The position numbers and the translations under genes were made by a program. DNA of 64,000 nucleotides. It comes from Choanephora cucurbitarum (lineage: Eukaryota; Mucoromycota; Mucoromycetes; Mucorales; Choanephoraceae). A model generated the notes under the pieces. It saw nothing but the letters and a program-made list of their open reading frames with translations. It was not told where the DNA came from and did not search any database. The stretch covers positions 1 through 64,000 of the forward strand of contig JAIWNI010000128.1 in the NCBI GenBank assembly GCA_025331435.1, written 5' to 3'. This document shows positions 25,371-35,491 of the stretch, piece after piece. Positions within the stretch are counted from its first letter, which is position 1; every line of letters begins with the position of its first letter.

Positions 25371-26881
25371 TATACTAGCGGGGATCTTAGGGAAGGAAAG
25401 TAAGCAAGCTATTGATCAAGACTTGAATTGTTGCCTTCAAAGAGACGTAAGACGTTGCTTTTATTTCCTTTGAGTGTACATCTTATTTTGAATTGTATTT
25501 TTATTTTATTTTATCTAGTTATATCTATAAATCTTAGAATGCATCTTTGAAAAAAAAAATGGTAATACCAAAACCGACAGAGATCGATTTGGATGCCTGA
25601 TATTTGTATAAAATAAGTATCCTATTAGTGAATAAGCTCCATCAACACTACAGGGAACTCCTGATAAGCAGAGGAAGTGGAGATGATGCTTCAAATAAAG
25701 GTTATTATCAACCAAAAAACCTTCACTCATTCCACCTTCAATCTCAGCAGCTTTTGTATTGCTTGAGTTTTGTTTTCATTTTCTCAGAGTTGCTTAAAAG
25801 ATAGGATCCGTAAAATCGGTTGCCTATATTCTTGTTTTCTTTCAAGCTTCTTCTAATGCAGTGAGCATATTTTACTCATAACCAGACAAAATGTGTTGTA
25901 ACATAAGAATTCAAAGGTGCTGCGACCAAAGATTTCCGATCGTTCTGTTTGAGCTTCAAGGTTACTATAGCCACAAAGAAGCCCTTCCTCAAAAAAAAGA
26001 AAATAGAAGCTACATTTCAAACTAAGGAATTTCTTGTTAAAGCAACTATTGCCTCTTTTCACTTTCTAAACAAACGGTGATTAGATAGCCTAAATGCACC
26101 CTGTTTTTTAAACTTTCTTTGATTGATTGTCAATAGCTTGTTTTTCTTCATCAATACAATAAGTAAGAATGTGAGTGCTTGTGCGTTTCCAAAAAAGAAA
26201 CTTGCTCCTTTCGATATTACCTTTTTTGGAAGGCGCCGATTTCATTAATATAAACAAAAGGATTATCCTTTTTTTTCCTACGCTATATCTCAAAAACAAT
26301 GCTTTCATTATGTTGTCAATTCTTAAAAGTGACAAGAATGAAGAAGGATTGGTTTTTTGCTTTGTTTTGTAAAAAGAGAAAGGAAATGTACTTTTCTTTT
26401 AGTTCAAGAAAATTGGAAGAAAGCCTTTTTGAGCACAGACCAAGGAAACTCAAATTAACTACTTTTGTTGTGTGAAAAAAAAAGTAACAACTGCTTTTGC
26501 CTTTCCCGCTGCAAACCATGAATAAAATCAGACCGAAATTCATGTATAACGCATTGGTTTTCAAAGTGAAATAAAGCAGCTCAAATAGATCTCTGAAAGG
26601 GATAAAAAAAGAGAGTACTCAACGTCTTGTTTACATGTTTCAGATCTGACTTTTAAAATTTCGCGTTAAAAGAGCAAAGTATAGCGATAAAGAACAATGA
26701 GAGAATTAAGCGTATGAACATAGTATGCAAGTGTTATAGAAACACGTCATTTCGGGAACCAATCATTGACAAAGAGCTTATCAACATGAAAAAAAAAGGC
26801 ATTTGAAGAAAACTTGGGAAACAAAAATGGTTAAAAAAAAAGAGCTTATCTACTTTGCAAGATGAATAAATGAACAAATCA
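25371..26881. other. Non-coding left part of copy A
   Basis: AT-rich, with many A/T homopolymers. The short ORFs are conserved in copy B only because the whole segment is duplicated; none has a recognisable product. Confidence 0.4.
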
Positions 26882-26889
26882 TATAAATA
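26882..26889 (+). promoter_or_regulatory. TATA box of the Ser/Ala-rich gene, copy A
   Basis: TATAAATA 59 bp before the ATG at 26948, followed by a CT-rich leader; preserved in copy B at 57,297-57,304. Confidence 0.5.
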
Positions 26890-26947
26890 CCACTTTTCTC
26901 TTTTTATTTTCTCTCTCTTTCTTTTAATTTTATCAATCCACCCAAAA

Positions 26948-27625
26948 ATGAGTAGAACCAGATTCCTTACCCGCGTTATCAAAGTCAGCCTTGAAAAGCA
27001 CAAAAAACCATCAAGTACTAAAGAGTGTCCTCTCCATACAAGACTTTTTGCCCGAAAGTACTACAACAATGCGAAAGGAGAGCTTGAAAGACGTGCTGCT
27101 CTTCAGCGTTCAGCTTCTTCTGCTGCTTCTGCTTCCTCTGCTTCCTCTGCTTCTCGTCGCTCAGTTACTCCTGAGCATCGTCGTTCCGTTGCCTCTTCCG
27201 CTGGTTCTGCTTCCCGTCGTTCCGTTGCCTCTTCTGCTTCCTCTTCTGCTCCTCGTCATTCAGTTGCTTCTACTGCCTCTACTGCCTCTACTGCCTCTAC
27301 TGCCTCTTCTGCCTCTACTGCCTCTTCTGCCTCCACTGCTTTGGCTGCCTCTGCTGCTTCTGCTGCTTCTACTGCTTTGGCTGCCTCTGCTGCTTCTGCT
27401 GCTTCTACTGCTTCTGCGGCTTCTGCGGCTTCTGCTGCTTCTGTGGCTTCTCGTCGCCAAAGCCAAACTGAAGAAGTTATCAGAGTATTGCGTAATATTC
27501 GCGAGGCTCCTACTATTCGTCGCCCTCCTGCATCACGTAGCGTATGTATTGCCTTGAAGAGAGATAGAGATGATGATGAAGATGAAGAAGATGCTCCTCG
27601 TAGAAAAGGGTGTCGATTAATTTGA
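26948..27625 (+). CDS. Ser/Ala-rich low-complexity basic protein, copy A
   Basis: 225-aa ORF starting at MSRTRF; an ATG 26 codons upstream (26870) lies before the TATA box and is unlikely. A basic, apparently folded N terminus (residues about 1-55, with RVIKVSLEKHKK and LFARKYYNNAKGELERR) precedes about 110 residues of imperfect SAS/TAS triplets broken by RR(S/Q) and PRHSVAS units. The C-terminal part has a normal composition (EEVIRVLRNIREAPTIRR), then an acidic block (DRDDDEDEED) and a basic end (PRRKGCRLI). Charge pattern and RKRR-type clusters suggest a nuclear or nucleic-acid-binding protein, but this is inference. The flanks keep an intact frame in both copies while repeat number differs, so it is probably a real coding gene. 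No family recognised. Confidence 0.6.
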   Translation: MSRTRFLTRVIKVSLEKHKKPSSTKECPLHTRLFARKYYNNAKGELERRAALQRSASSAASASSASSASRRSVTPEHRRSVASSAGSASRRSVASSASSSAPRHSVASTASTASTASTASSASTASSASTALAASAASAASTALAASAASAASTASAASAASAASVASRRQSQTEEVIRVLRNIREAPTIRRPPASRSVCIALKRDRDDDEDEEDAPRRKGCRLI

Positions 27626-28690
27626 TTGCCTTGTTTTCCCCACCCTCTTGCCCATGTAGCTGTCTCGTTGCGTCGTTGTCTTGTTGCTTTGATTATTCAT
27701 TGTGACATTGCCTCGACTTCTCGTTTTGCGCCGCCTTGTTGGTTTCTTTTGTCGTTGTCTTGTTGCTCTGACCATTCATTGTGACATTGCCTCGCCTCCT
27801 TTTGTTGCGCTGTCTTCTTAATTTCTTGTTGCGTCTCTGCCTCTTGCTTACGGTCGCTGCTTCGTCAGTGGTTGTATCTTGTTTTGAGGATCTCGTCTCA
27901 AATTTCCTCTGTTCTGTCTGTGACTCTCCCATAGTTTGCAACTGCTGAACTGTCAGTGGTTGCTACTTGTATCATAGGCTGTCGCTTGTGTCTCTTCTAT
28001 GTCTATTCTCTTTTGGCTTGCGGCTGCTATATCTTTGGTGGTTACATCCTAATTCAAAGGTTTTTGTCAGTGGTTACCTGTATATACAACTTGCTTATAT
28101 ATCTTAGTTTGCTAAATGGTTACCTAATTCTATTAGTACAATCTCAATATCAATAAATTAAATATATTTATATCTATATTGCCTTATAATCTTGATTCGA
28201 TTAATGCATGCGTTTGATATTTTCTTACTAGTTACCATGATAACCATATTATCTCTTCCGGATCAATACCAAAGAAAGCAGCGATTTGTTTTCAACTGTG
28301 TTTTCTTATAGTAAAGAAGAGATATTCGCAAGCGGATTGCACTGGATTGTACTCAATTGGGTTTGGACTAGTTTAGGTATATTTCGTTTCATCATGATCT
28401 CTGGACACATGTCTGTATTTGCACATATAGGGATTTTGAGAAATAATGGAGCTTGTATACTGATATGGATATTTTTTTTTTCAATAGATAGGCACCTTTC
28501 TGATGGAAGTGATATAACGATCAATGACATAGAAATCTATTCTATTTCCTTTTTCTCCCCCAGTTCTAGATCAGGATACAATCTTGCCGAGAACGAAACA
28601 AGATGTCATAGATCAGATTTATTAACATTCTTTGTCTCTTGTCATAGATACTGCATGCTGATAGCTAAAAATATCACTAGATATGATTAG
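27626..28690. other. Region downstream of Ser/Ala-rich gene, with short degenerate repeats
   Basis: Contains two imperfect copies of a motif around CATTCATTGTGACATTGCCT (about 27,695 and 27,775) and three GTCAGTGGTT strings (27,868; 27,948; 28,065). No clear coding sequence; possibly 3' UTR or decayed repeat DNA. Confidence 0.35.
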
Positions 28691-28922
28691 GATTGGAGGA
28701 TTACGTTGTTATGTAAAGGACATATAGTTGATCGACGTAAAAGACACAGTACTCATAAGACCATTCAAATTAGCTGTAAATGTGGTATGAAATAGCTCTT
28801 TTTTCTTTGTTAATTTGCTTGTTGTTATTCAATGAGATGAACCTGCGTTGATGCGAGAAGAAGGTTTATCTCAAAATATCTTTACAGAACTCAAGGAGTA
28901 TGCCAAAGGAACAGAACAGTGA
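28691..28922 (+). other. Candidate spliced exon pair (gene remnant or 3' end), copy A
   Basis: Two exons, 28691-28784 and 28837-28922, joined over a 52-nt intron (GTATGA to ATGAG), give 180 nt in frame with a TGA stop. The predicted end of the product contains CKGHIVDRRKRHSTHKT, ISCKC and NIFTELKEYAKGTEQ. The His/Cys/Arg-rich stretch has the look of a small zinc-binding segment, but I cannot assign a family. Upstream exons were not resolved. The same joins work in copy B (59,126-59,357). Confidence 0.3.
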
Positions 28923-31683
28923 GCAATACTATGAAGATATTGAGGTTATTCTCAAGATATCAAATAAAGAAAAGAAACAAAAAAGAAGAATAAAAGTCCA
29001 TGTACATTTTCAAAAAGTGCATGTTTTCTGTATAGATTGCGTACATGAGTAGAACGATTGAGTTGGACCATGTCTGACAAAAGACAAAGAGATTAGAAAA
29101 TGAGATAGAGCGTAGGCAACTACAAGCATTATCACTGAACAGCTTGGTAAACTATTGAAGAGAGTATAAAAGAACAAAGAACAACATGCTTTGAGTACTT
29201 GTATGTTTTATCGAAACAATTGCAGTATATGCAGACAGAAATTATCTCTTGTCAACCGAATATATCTGGAGTGTTTAGAAGGAAGCTCAGCAGGAGCAGA
29301 CAGGATAGCCCATGGTACTCTTCAGCTTGATAGATTAAAACTGCATCAAAGGAGTTTATGATTGCACGCTTGCATCCAGATGAGTGAAAGCAGGAGATCA
29401 AAAACTTGCTCTTTATATAAAATTAAAATGAGATTAAAAGGATGCAATTGATGCTGAATACAAGACTAGGGAAAACTTGTACAGTAGCAGGTCGCCAAAT
29501 GTTACATCTGAGACAATTATGGATGTAAAAGAATAAGAATGAAAGAATGAAAGAAACAAATAAGTTCAAGACTCAATGCTCTACTATTAGTGATCAAATG
29601 TGCCTTTTTTTAGTATTTTCAACACAAATCCAAATACTGTGATTGAAAACAAAGCGTGCGGGCGTGTTTGTGGCTGTTATGAAATATCTCTTTGTTTTTA
29701 TTGCCTATGCGATGGCTTGGCTGACATGCCAGAGCAAAGTCATTCGAGGCTGATTATCAAACATGCTTTCCTAGAAAAAGGAAACAATACAAGCTGGCGT
29801 TGATGAAATCTAATCTGTAGAAGCATATTTCACATGTCTCGACCTTCTGCTGTTTTAGAGGAAGTATATGATTAGTCTCTTGAAATAGACTTAACGAGCC
29901 ATTGCAGAAAAGACGCTATTACATCAACAGAAGAAATAAAAAGTAAATTCCTCTGAAGTGTGGCCTACTTCAACGAAGTCAGTGAAATATGGAGAAACTT
30001 AAGAATCAAATCTCATCAGCCTGTGCATCAAAAGAAGAAAAAAAGAAGATAGGCCAATTTGAAGCTGAAATAAAAGTCTACACTCCATCCATTATCATCC
30101 TCTTCTGCTTCCCTATCCTTTCAATAGCACACTCTTCTTTTGATGTGCTGATTCAAGCCATTGACAAGGGCAGTATTGATGTATGGTATACTCAGCTAGT
30201 CCAGAGTGCTCAATTGCTTGCTTGTTTATTTATAGACTTGGAATAAAACAAACTAGAAGGGCAATGAGCAAGAACTTGTATTCATGGTAGTTTAAATGAA
30301 TTTATTAGATAAAAGTTCCTAAACAAGAACATTTTAATTTCAGTGGGGGGGGGGAGACTAAAGGACTAAGTCAGCAAGAGGATGGAAGACAAGAAAAGAA
30401 CCCAAACAACCTACAAAGTCATAAGTAAAAGCGATACATACAACGGAAGAAATAAAGTGGTCGATTTATAAATAAAAGAAACAGAAGCGAGTTGAAAGCA
30501 AATATTTAGCGTTTCTTTTTTATCTGCTTTTGACTTCTATCCTTAGTTCACTTGTTGATTTTTTCATACGAAAAGACGCTCTGTTAGATAAGAGCTAACT
30601 GCTCTCCTTCCTCTCTATCTTTTCCTTTGCCTCAACATTTCATACCTTTGCTAAAACTGAGCTATCAAAAATCCAGACTATCCTCATTGCCCTTCCTCTT
30701 TCTTATTCTTTGGGATTTCTGGGTTGGTCTTGATGCAGATGTGATTGTGTAATTTTGTGCTACACCGCTAGTGTGCTTTCTTCTAATGACTTGTTTATTT
30801 TCAGAGTAAAGAAGTGTCACAATCAATGTATCTAATTTTTTTTACACTATAATGCATACAGTCTAGAAATAGCAAATGCTTTAGTACTATCTACTGGTCC
30901 AAAAGTAAAAAAAAAAGAAAGATCATCAAGTTCAATCATCCAAACTTGGTAACTACGTTCGAAATGCTGTTGTTACTTTCTGTCTATAAAGCGATGTCAA
31001 AAGCATGTAAATGTAGTCAAGCATGGCAGAAAAAAGGAACCTCAAGAAAACTGATTTTGCAAGTCTTGAACAGGCTGATGTCAAGAAGAATGAATACAGA
31101 AAAGCAAACAGATCATGCTGATAGACTAAAGGGTAATGGCTATGTAGTCAATTGTCAAGACACTTCCGAGGATCGAGAGGAATCTGTCTAGATAGTTAGA
31201 TGAAAGCTGTGTCATATGCCTATTGATAAGCTATGAATTGTGCTAATGCGATAGCTAACTTAGCGAATAGAATAAAAAAAGGGATGGGGAAAGGAGAAAA
31301 AGAGAGAGCGAAGAAGAAGGCTATAAGAATTATGAACTTGTACCACTATCAATAGACATGCATACTATGTCAGTTTATCCTTCTGATTCTGATTTCTCTT
31401 TTTTTGGATTTCATTTATTTCCTTTTGGAACTACATCTGATAGAGTGAACAGAACAAAGTGAGTTGAATGATGTTTGGCAGAAACAAACAACATGGTGTT
31501 CATTATGACTTGATAGAGTGCAAGTAGGCTGAAAATGACATGACAATGAGACAATAGACCAACGAGTGAACAGAAAGTAGTCTTTGTCATTGTTTTTATT
31601 CAATCTGAGTGATAATATTCAGCTTGTGCTGAATAGGTATGGTCTGATTTTTGACTTGACTTTTGACTTGATTTTGATTGCAG
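28923..31683. other. AT-rich interior of copy A
   Basis: No confident gene. A 10-nt G run near 30,343 and the ORF at 29,989-30,246 (85 codons, one hydrophobic stretch) are shared with copy B but show no family signature. Confidence 0.35.
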
Positions 31684-31756
31684 GTTGAACAATCCAAAGC
31701 TCATACCAGAAATGGCAAGAGCAGTAATTGATCGGATTCGAACAACAACAAAATGA
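31684..31756 (+). other. Candidate terminal exon, copy A
   Basis: After a TTGCAG acceptor, a short frame reads LNNPKLIPEMARAVIDRIR and ends TTTK-stop. Composition is protein-like, but no upstream exon was joined to it. Conserved in copy B near 62,119-62,191. Confidence 0.2.
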
Positions 31757-32268
31757 GAATGAAGTAATAACTATAGTAGAAATAATACAAATACGATATT
31801 ATTTTTTCCACAAAGTATGGATTGAGCGCCATTCAAGCGCACCCGCTGAACGAACAAAACACTGAGCGTGAGCTACATGGTGCTCCATTTTCATTTTCTT
31901 CTAATTCAACATTGTAAGAGACATCATTACAGACACATATCAAGCCAAGGCATGTATTCAGCGAGCGTACATAGAGACGTCAATCAAACAGTAAAGAAGT
32001 ATGATATGACATGCCTCCCCACATCTTTCGAGCACACACAAACACATCTACATTCTATTTTCAGTGGAGAACAACATGCCAAAACGTAAAAGGGACTACT
32101 CGAGAATGCTTTTCACTATTAGTTTGGACACTTTATTTCACATTGCATTTGGAACATAAGAGAAGTATATTTAATGAAACAGCAACAATAGCTTCAACAA
32201 TAAATATTTATATATGTACATATTTGTAGCAAGGTGAAACAAAAAGGAAAAAAGGAAAAGAAACACAA

Positions 32269-32795
32269 TCATTCATCCCTCTTTCTCTTATTGGCTATGC
32301 GTAGAGGGGTTTGGAGGCCAGAGGGCAAAGCAAAGCTCAACAAAGCAGAAGGAGCCACGAATTCTTCGTCGGTTGTTGCTGTTGTTGCTGTTTCTTAGCA
32401 GACTCTCTAAAAACATTACGAAATGTTAGCTTAATGAAAACTCGTCTAAATTCATAAATTACCAAAGCAACATGCGCCTTCTTGTATGCTTGAATAAACG
32501 TGGGTTTAGTGTTGTCAAATTCAACAACAACAACAGGCTTCGTCTTTCGCAGACGACAGGTATATCCTTGAACATAGTCCAGGAAAAAAGTTGATAATGT
32601 GGTTTCTAAAAAAAAAAACACACATGCATTAGATATATGAGTCTAGTCATTGCCAAGCGCGAAGGCTTACTCGAGAACTGGAAACCAACGTATACAACGC
32701 CGGGCAAGACATTGCGATCGCCACTAACTCTCTTGAAGGCTGAGTCAAGCATATCTTTGAGTGTCTTGCAAGTCGTCATCTTGCTGTCAAAGGTA
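32269..32795 (-). pseudogene. 3' fragment of a PD-(D/E)XK-like gene (broken copy of 62,643-64,000)
   Basis: Matches the last three exons of the gene at the right window edge: 32795-32671 (FDSKM…GDRNVLPGVVYVGFQFS), 32605 to about 32467 (TTLSTFFLDYVQGYTCRL), and the last exon ending RIANKRKRDE-stop at 32269-32271. It lacks everything upstream of FDSK, including the predicted catalytic region, because homology ends at 32,795 where transposase sequence begins. It also has TGC-TAA in the last exon where the other copy reads TGC-CAA. Not expected to make a functional protein. Confidence 0.7.
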
Positions 32796-34410
32796 TTAAA
32801 GCCCAATGCAGTTTGGATGTAGCAAATCAAAGAGAGGTAGAACATCATTTTTCAATTGATTGTTTAAATCCTCACAAGTCCACCATTCATCACCTCCAGG
32901 GAAAAACAAAGTACGAGAGGATTTTTCTTCGCCTTCTACGACCCCTTTCATGGTTCCATGGCATGCACACATGAACTCGGACACCATGATCGATCTGACT
33001 TGTCCTTTTGGTGCGATGCTTGATTCACCTTGTTCGACCCATCGTTTTTTTCTGGCATCATTTGCATAAAAAGTGCTTTCGTCATGAGTGACTAGCACTA
33101 TCTTCTTCTCACCTTCTTCAAGAACTGGTTCAACAGTTTCTTCTTCATTGTCACGAGGGTAAATCTCCATTTTCTCCTTCCACATCATCATCTTTCTTGC
33201 CAAGTCAAGCCTGTACAACTTGACATCATCACGTTCATGGCCATCAAAGTAGACATAGTCTTTGCCATTGCTTTTCTTTTCAAAGCCCCACTCCTTGAGA
33301 TACTTGCTCATAGTTGCTTCGCTAAGAGCGGTTACCTTGTCAGTTACTGGACCAACAGCTAAAACTTCCGGAATGATCATTCTTCTAGTATGGTTTACTA
33401 AGTCACAAAGTGTTCTTTGATTTGGCTTTTTTGAGCGAAAGTAGTCCATAACTTTGTTCTTGATGTCTTCATCTGATAGAACAGACAACCTCTTGACATG
33501 ACTACTTTGGCTGTGCATTGAGAGTTCTCCATGCTGAAGAAAGAAGCTTGCCCATTTTCTGATTGCTTTTGGCCTGTAGTATTTTGAGGGCGTGTGCCAT
33601 ACTTCTACGGCAGCGTCATTGCTTGCTTTGACCAGACCTTTTCCGCTCAGAATGCCATTGAAGTAGTGCTTTACTGCCATGAGTCTAAGAATCATATAGG
33701 ATTCAGTCTTGGCAATGTCACTTTTGGCATTGAGCACAGGGACAAGTTTTAAGCTGATCTTTTCAACTGCTGCTCTAATCATGCCTGATTTGTCATCTTG
33801 TTCTTCTTCGCTTTCCTCACTTTTCTCTTCATCTTCACTACCCTCAACTGTATGTTTCTTGCAAGGCTGAAAGTAATCTGTCACTTTTTTACAATTTTGA
33901 GCCATTTCACGATTTTTTTGTTTCCTTTTTCTGATGACTCGCTTGGTCAAAGTGGCTGATCTTGCATACTTTCTCTTGCGAGTCAAGCTGAGGTTACTGC
34001 TATCTCACTTGAGAGCAGAAGCAACATCCAGTTGACTTTCTTCAATATCGCAAATACCGTCGATCTCGATCCAATCCTGAACATCTTCATTGTCCAGAAA
34101 ATCAAAGTCTTCTCCCTGAATAACAGGATTTTCATCTTGAGCTTCCATTAAATCAAGTACAAAATCCTCATTGTATGAAAACTCGGCAAGGGAATAGTTT
34201 ACTTCAGCTTCGAAGCTATAATCGTAATTGTCTTCCAAAGCTTCGTTAATAACTTCTTAGAGCTATAAAACTTACTTTAAAATCGAATGTCAAAATATAA
34301 GAATTAGTGAAGCCTTACAATTTTGCAGTGTTCTTTGTCGGCATTTTGTCTTTCTTGACGTTCAGCTGTGATTTTTTTAGTTGCAATTGTTTTTTTGTAA
34401 GACGAGGCAT
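32796..34410 (-). pseudogene. DDE-type transposase pseudogene (DNA transposon)
   Basis: Minus-strand open frame from 34,238 to 32,796 with one in-frame TGA at 34,005-34,007. An acidic N-terminal part (MEDNYDYSFEAE) is followed by a basic region (TRKRKYARSATLTKR), a helical DNA-binding region and a catalytic core starting LVTHDESTFYANDARKKRW, where the HDE Asp is the likely first catalytic residue. The frame stops right after PLFDLLHPNCIGL, just before the second catalytic block would be expected, because it abuts the nuclease-like fragment. A short upstream frame (MPRLTKKQLQLKKSQ, ATG at 34,410) may be the original first exon, but I found no splice join in phase. The family resembles DDE endonuclease-like transposases common in Mucoromycota; superfamily uncertain. 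No terminal inverted repeats identified. Confidence 0.7.
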
Positions 34411-35491
34411 GTTTGTGAGATTTAGAAGAAAGAAAAGAAGGCACAGGCTGAATTCAACTTAAATATAGAACTGACTTGAAAAAGCTCAGGTTGGGTCTAG
34501 TTATTACTTAGAAAATTCAAATGCTCTAATTAATATACCATGTCAGCTATTGTTGTTGACATTTGACTTGTTTTGGAAACAATTTAAAGGGATGAAGCAA
34601 GCTGATCCTGAAACTAAAACTTTTAGCTATCAAATGCAGGGTTGAATCTATACTATGCTCTCAGAGGGTTTCAAAAGCTTCTTGATATTAGCTTACTTTA
34701 TCAAAATGTGTTTTAAATTGTTTTGAATGCTTATTAGGTCCAATGCAATTACAGGAAAAGACCATTGTAAACGTAAGCAAGACATATAGACTTAAATAGC
34801 GAATTTAAACGCAGTATCAAATTTGAAACCCAATAAAGAGAAAGTGCAACACTATATATGATATGATTGGCCTACATAGGGCTCAGTGACTATTTATGGT
34901 AAAGGGGAAGATTCTTTCAAATCAACTCTTCTATATCAAAATTAAAAAAGTAAAAACGAAGGATTATAGAGAATATAATTCTAAATATTTCTACGTTTTC
35001 AGATTGTTGTTAGGACAAGTCCTTCCTGAGTTGAAAAGCTTTGAATTTTGAAGAAAATTTTTACTGCCAAATGGGACGGTTATAGTCTAAAGGCACTCTA
35101 TTTGTAGATTCTATCGACAATCTGACTCAAAATACAAGCAAAATTGGACAAAAAACCTCCCTAAGATTGCACAACTGCGCAGCTGCTTTTTGATAGTAGA
35201 AATCTATGATATTCAAACGTGCAATCCCTATCTGTGGTTAATGCAATTCGCAGATTTTCAAAATGCAATCTATTTTCAAAAATGATGTATATGTATTGCT
35301 AATTAGGAAGCTACTACTTGCTGTAAAGAGCTTCTAGTGTGACGTTTGTTCGAAAAGGGATCCTTGATCGACTGACTGCTGAAGAAACGGTAACATTCTG
35401 GTGTGCCCGTAATACTATCGCTAGTTACACAGCAAGACTGCTTATAACAGTGCTTTGGCTTTTGCAAAGTCGCTTTTCTTTATCCACCAGT
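34411..35491. other. Upstream region of the nuclease-like gene at 35.5 kb
   Basis: AT-rich and non-coding by inspection. Position 35,161-35,185 holds a 25-nt motif starting CTAAGATTGCACA that recurs upstream of the related gene at 42.5-44.5 kb. Confidence 0.4.
35161..35185 (+). promoter_or_regulatory. Shared upstream motif, copy 1
   Basis: Starts CTAAGATTGCACA and continues as a near-palindrome around ACTGCGCAG. It lies about 310 bp before the predicted ATG at 35492. About 21 of 25 positions match the minus-strand motif at 44,662-44,686. Regulatory role is inference. Confidence 0.35.

Larger units (their letters stand above)
25371..32795 (+). repeat. Segmental direct repeat, copy A (about 7.4 kb)
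   Basis: Almost the whole interval recurs in the same orientation at 55,785-63,278, about 30.4 kb away. Conserved ORFs match at near identity, with scattered substitutions and small indels (for example the G-run near 30,343 is one base longer than its partner). Homology starts around AGCGGGG…TCTTAGGGAA and stops abruptly near 32,795, where copy A runs into a transposase-derived sequence. It contains a Ser/Ala-rich ORF, candidate exons and the 3' end of a nuclease-like gene. No terminal inverted repeat was found at the left end. Confidence 0.92.

Noticed and set aside
26991..27557. Long Leu/Pro-rich ORF over the Ser/Ala repeat (also 57,406-57,993) and antisense Arg/Ser- or Glu/Ala-rich ORFs
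   Set aside because: Frame shadows of the same trinucleotide repeat; the Ser/Ala frame has normal-composition ends and a correctly placed TATA box.
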